A stretch of DNA of 64,000 bases from positions 62,001-126,000 of the forward strand of contig CACMTZ010000002.1 in NCBI GenBank assembly GCA_902616725.1, read 5' to 3'. Positions 63,136 to 64,000 of this stretch are shown here, piece by piece (the stretch's first letter is position 1; every line of letters begins with the position of its first letter). This stretch comes from an uncultured Pelagibacteraceae bacterium. Lineage in GTDB: Bacteria > Pseudomonadota > Alphaproteobacteria > Pelagibacterales > Pelagibacteraceae. Under the pieces are notes generated by a model. That model did no database searches and had not been told where the DNA came from. It was given only the letters and a program-made list of their open reading frames with translations. The position numbers were made by a program, and so were the translations under genes.

Positions 63136-64000
63136 ATGGAAAAAAATTTATACATTGATGCCTCGCATCCAAATGAGATTAGAATTGTGCTCAAGTCAGG
63201 TGAAAAAATTGAAGACTATGAGTATGAAGGCATAAAAAATAATCTAATAAAAAATAATATTTATTTAGGTAAAGTAAGTCGTATAGAGCCGTCTCTGCAA
63301 GCTGCGTTTGTTGATTTTGGGAGGGAACGACATGGCTTTTTGTCATTTAACGATATTCAATCTGATTATTATCAAATTCCACAAAGTGATTTAGAAAAAA
63401 TAAAACAAGAAGAAGAAAGAGTCCGAGAAGAATTATCAAAAAAAGTTGAAGCAAAAGAAGAAGAAAATTTAGCTGAAGGTAAATTAGAAATTGAGGATCC
63501 TTTAGAAAAAATGGATCCAATAGAAAAAAAAAACTCTGAGGACAAGGAAAATTTTGAAAATGAAAAAGAAAAAAAATATGAGAGTAAATTTAGATTTAAA
63601 AGATACAAAATCCAAGAGGTAATAAAACCTAATCAAGTAATTTTGGTTCAGGTCATAAAAGACGAGCGTGGTCAAAAGGGTGCTGCATTAAGCACCTTTA
63701 TTTCAATTGCAGGTAAATATATAGTCTTAATGCCTAATACTCCTAAAGGTGGAGGAATTTCGAGAAAAATTTTTAATCCTGCAGATCGAAAAAAAATAAG
63801 AAGTATTTTGAATGAAATTGATATCCCAAAAGAAATGGGACTTATAGTTAGAACCGCTGGAAGTAACAAAACTAAAAATGAAATTAATCATGATTTAGAT
63901 ACGCTTATTAATAGTTGGAATCAAATTAAGGAAAATGCCTTAAGCTCCATAGCTCCTTCATTAATTCATCAAGAAAGTGAAATAATTAAAAGAACTTTAA
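63136..64000 (+). CDS. rne: Ribonuclease E/G, N-terminal part (3' end beyond window)
   Basis: 288 codons of an endoribonuclease that leads mRNA decay and rRNA processing. The start reads KNLYIDASHPNEIRIVLKSG. The S1 RNA-binding domain (NIYLGKVSRIEPSLQAAFVD, FGRERHGFLSFNDI) is split by a charged, low-complexity insertion of about 65 residues (about 86-150), then resumes at IKPNQVILVQVIKDERGQKGAAL. RNase H-like residues follow (MPNTPKGGGISRKI). The insertion inside S1 is known in alphaproteobacterial RNase E. The gene is divergent from mrcA. Confidence 0.93.
   Translation, partial: MEKNLYIDASHPNEIRIVLKSGEKIEDYEYEGIKNNLIKNNIYLGKVSRIEPSLQAAFVDFGRERHGFLSFNDIQSDYYQIPQSDLEKIKQEEERVREELSKKVEAKEEENLAEGKLEIEDPLEKMDPIEKKNSEDKENFENEKEKKYESKFRFKRYKIQEVIKPNQVILVQVIKDERGQKGAALSTFISIAGKYIVLMPNTPKGGGISRKIFNPADRKKIRSILNEIDIPKEMGLIVRTAGSNKTKNEINHDLDTLINSWNQIKENALSSIAPSLIHQESEIIKRTL

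Noticed and set aside
63372..63869. Minus-strand open frames of 78 and 65 codons inside the RNase E gene
   Set aside because: Serine/phenylalanine-rich frames opposite the lysine/glutamate-rich RNase E sequence; they are a codon-complement artefact.
1..64000. CRISPR array, prophage, IS element or tRNA genes
   Set aside because: I found no regularly spaced repeats, transposase or integrase motifs, or cloverleaf/CCA-type sequences; short repeats present are AT-rich operators or hairpins.

Overview
The window looks like a stretch of a SAR11 (Candidatus Pelagibacter, Alphaproteobacteria) genome. It is very AT-rich with a strong lysine, asparagine and isoleucine bias, and genes are packed with 1-40 nt gaps or ATGA/TAATG overlaps. 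Gene content typical of the group includes aprM-aprB-aprA, a TPP riboswitch in front of a sodium:solute symporter (thiV type), isocitrate lyase divergent from a ScfR-type regulator, and an iscR-suf operon. I see no tRNA, rRNA, IS element, prophage or CRISPR. No intergenic gap exceeds about 240 bases, and the largest ones hold small genes or regulatory sites that are listed.

Layout. 1-3500 (minus): the APS reductase operon aprM-aprB-aprA, then the start of an unidentified gene cut by the window edge. 3534-8810 (minus): HIT protein, pabB-pabA-pabC-like p-aminobenzoate genes, an MFS carrier and a cystathionine lyase. 8845-13182: a tiny basic protein, mnmA, a DUF3553 protein, a CysQ-like phosphatase, recX, an ABA4-like membrane protein, a thioredoxin-fold isomerase and a rhodanese. 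13230-16075: a GT9 glycosyltransferase, a bidirectional terminator, amtB and HU. 16228-21095: rseP, a TPR protein, the ScfR-type regulator, an operator-rich spacer with a 53-aa gene, and aceA. 21145-23730: a small surface-sugar island. 23736-28348: a YadG/YadH-like ABC exporter, the riboswitch-controlled thiV symporter, an azoreductase and CcdA.

28368-42321 is a carbohydrate/cyclitol catabolic island. It has iolD, iolE, iolG, a second Gfo/Idh dehydrogenase, a ROK kinase, an FAH-family hydrolase, an HpcH/HpaI aldolase, a GabD-like aldehyde dehydrogenase, a D-2-hydroxyacid dehydrogenase and a binding protein-permease-ATPase ABC importer. The usual iolB, iolC, iolJ and iolA are not in the window. 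This is the best candidate here for an incompletely described pathway.

42364-47815: a thioesterase, a DUF779-aldehyde dehydrogenase pair, a DMT exporter, a YbaK deacylase and glnA. 47819-54221 (minus): a 56-aa gene with a near-leaderless promoter, then the iron-sulfur operon iscR-sufB-sufC-sufD-sufS-sufU-sufT-sufA behind a recognisable IscR-type operator. 54356-64000: an alpha/beta hydrolase, anmK, tyrS, a large AsmA-like protein, prfB with a programmed +1 frameshift, PBP1A, and the 5' part of RNase E.

All calls come from reading the sequence and remembered family motifs. No database search was run.
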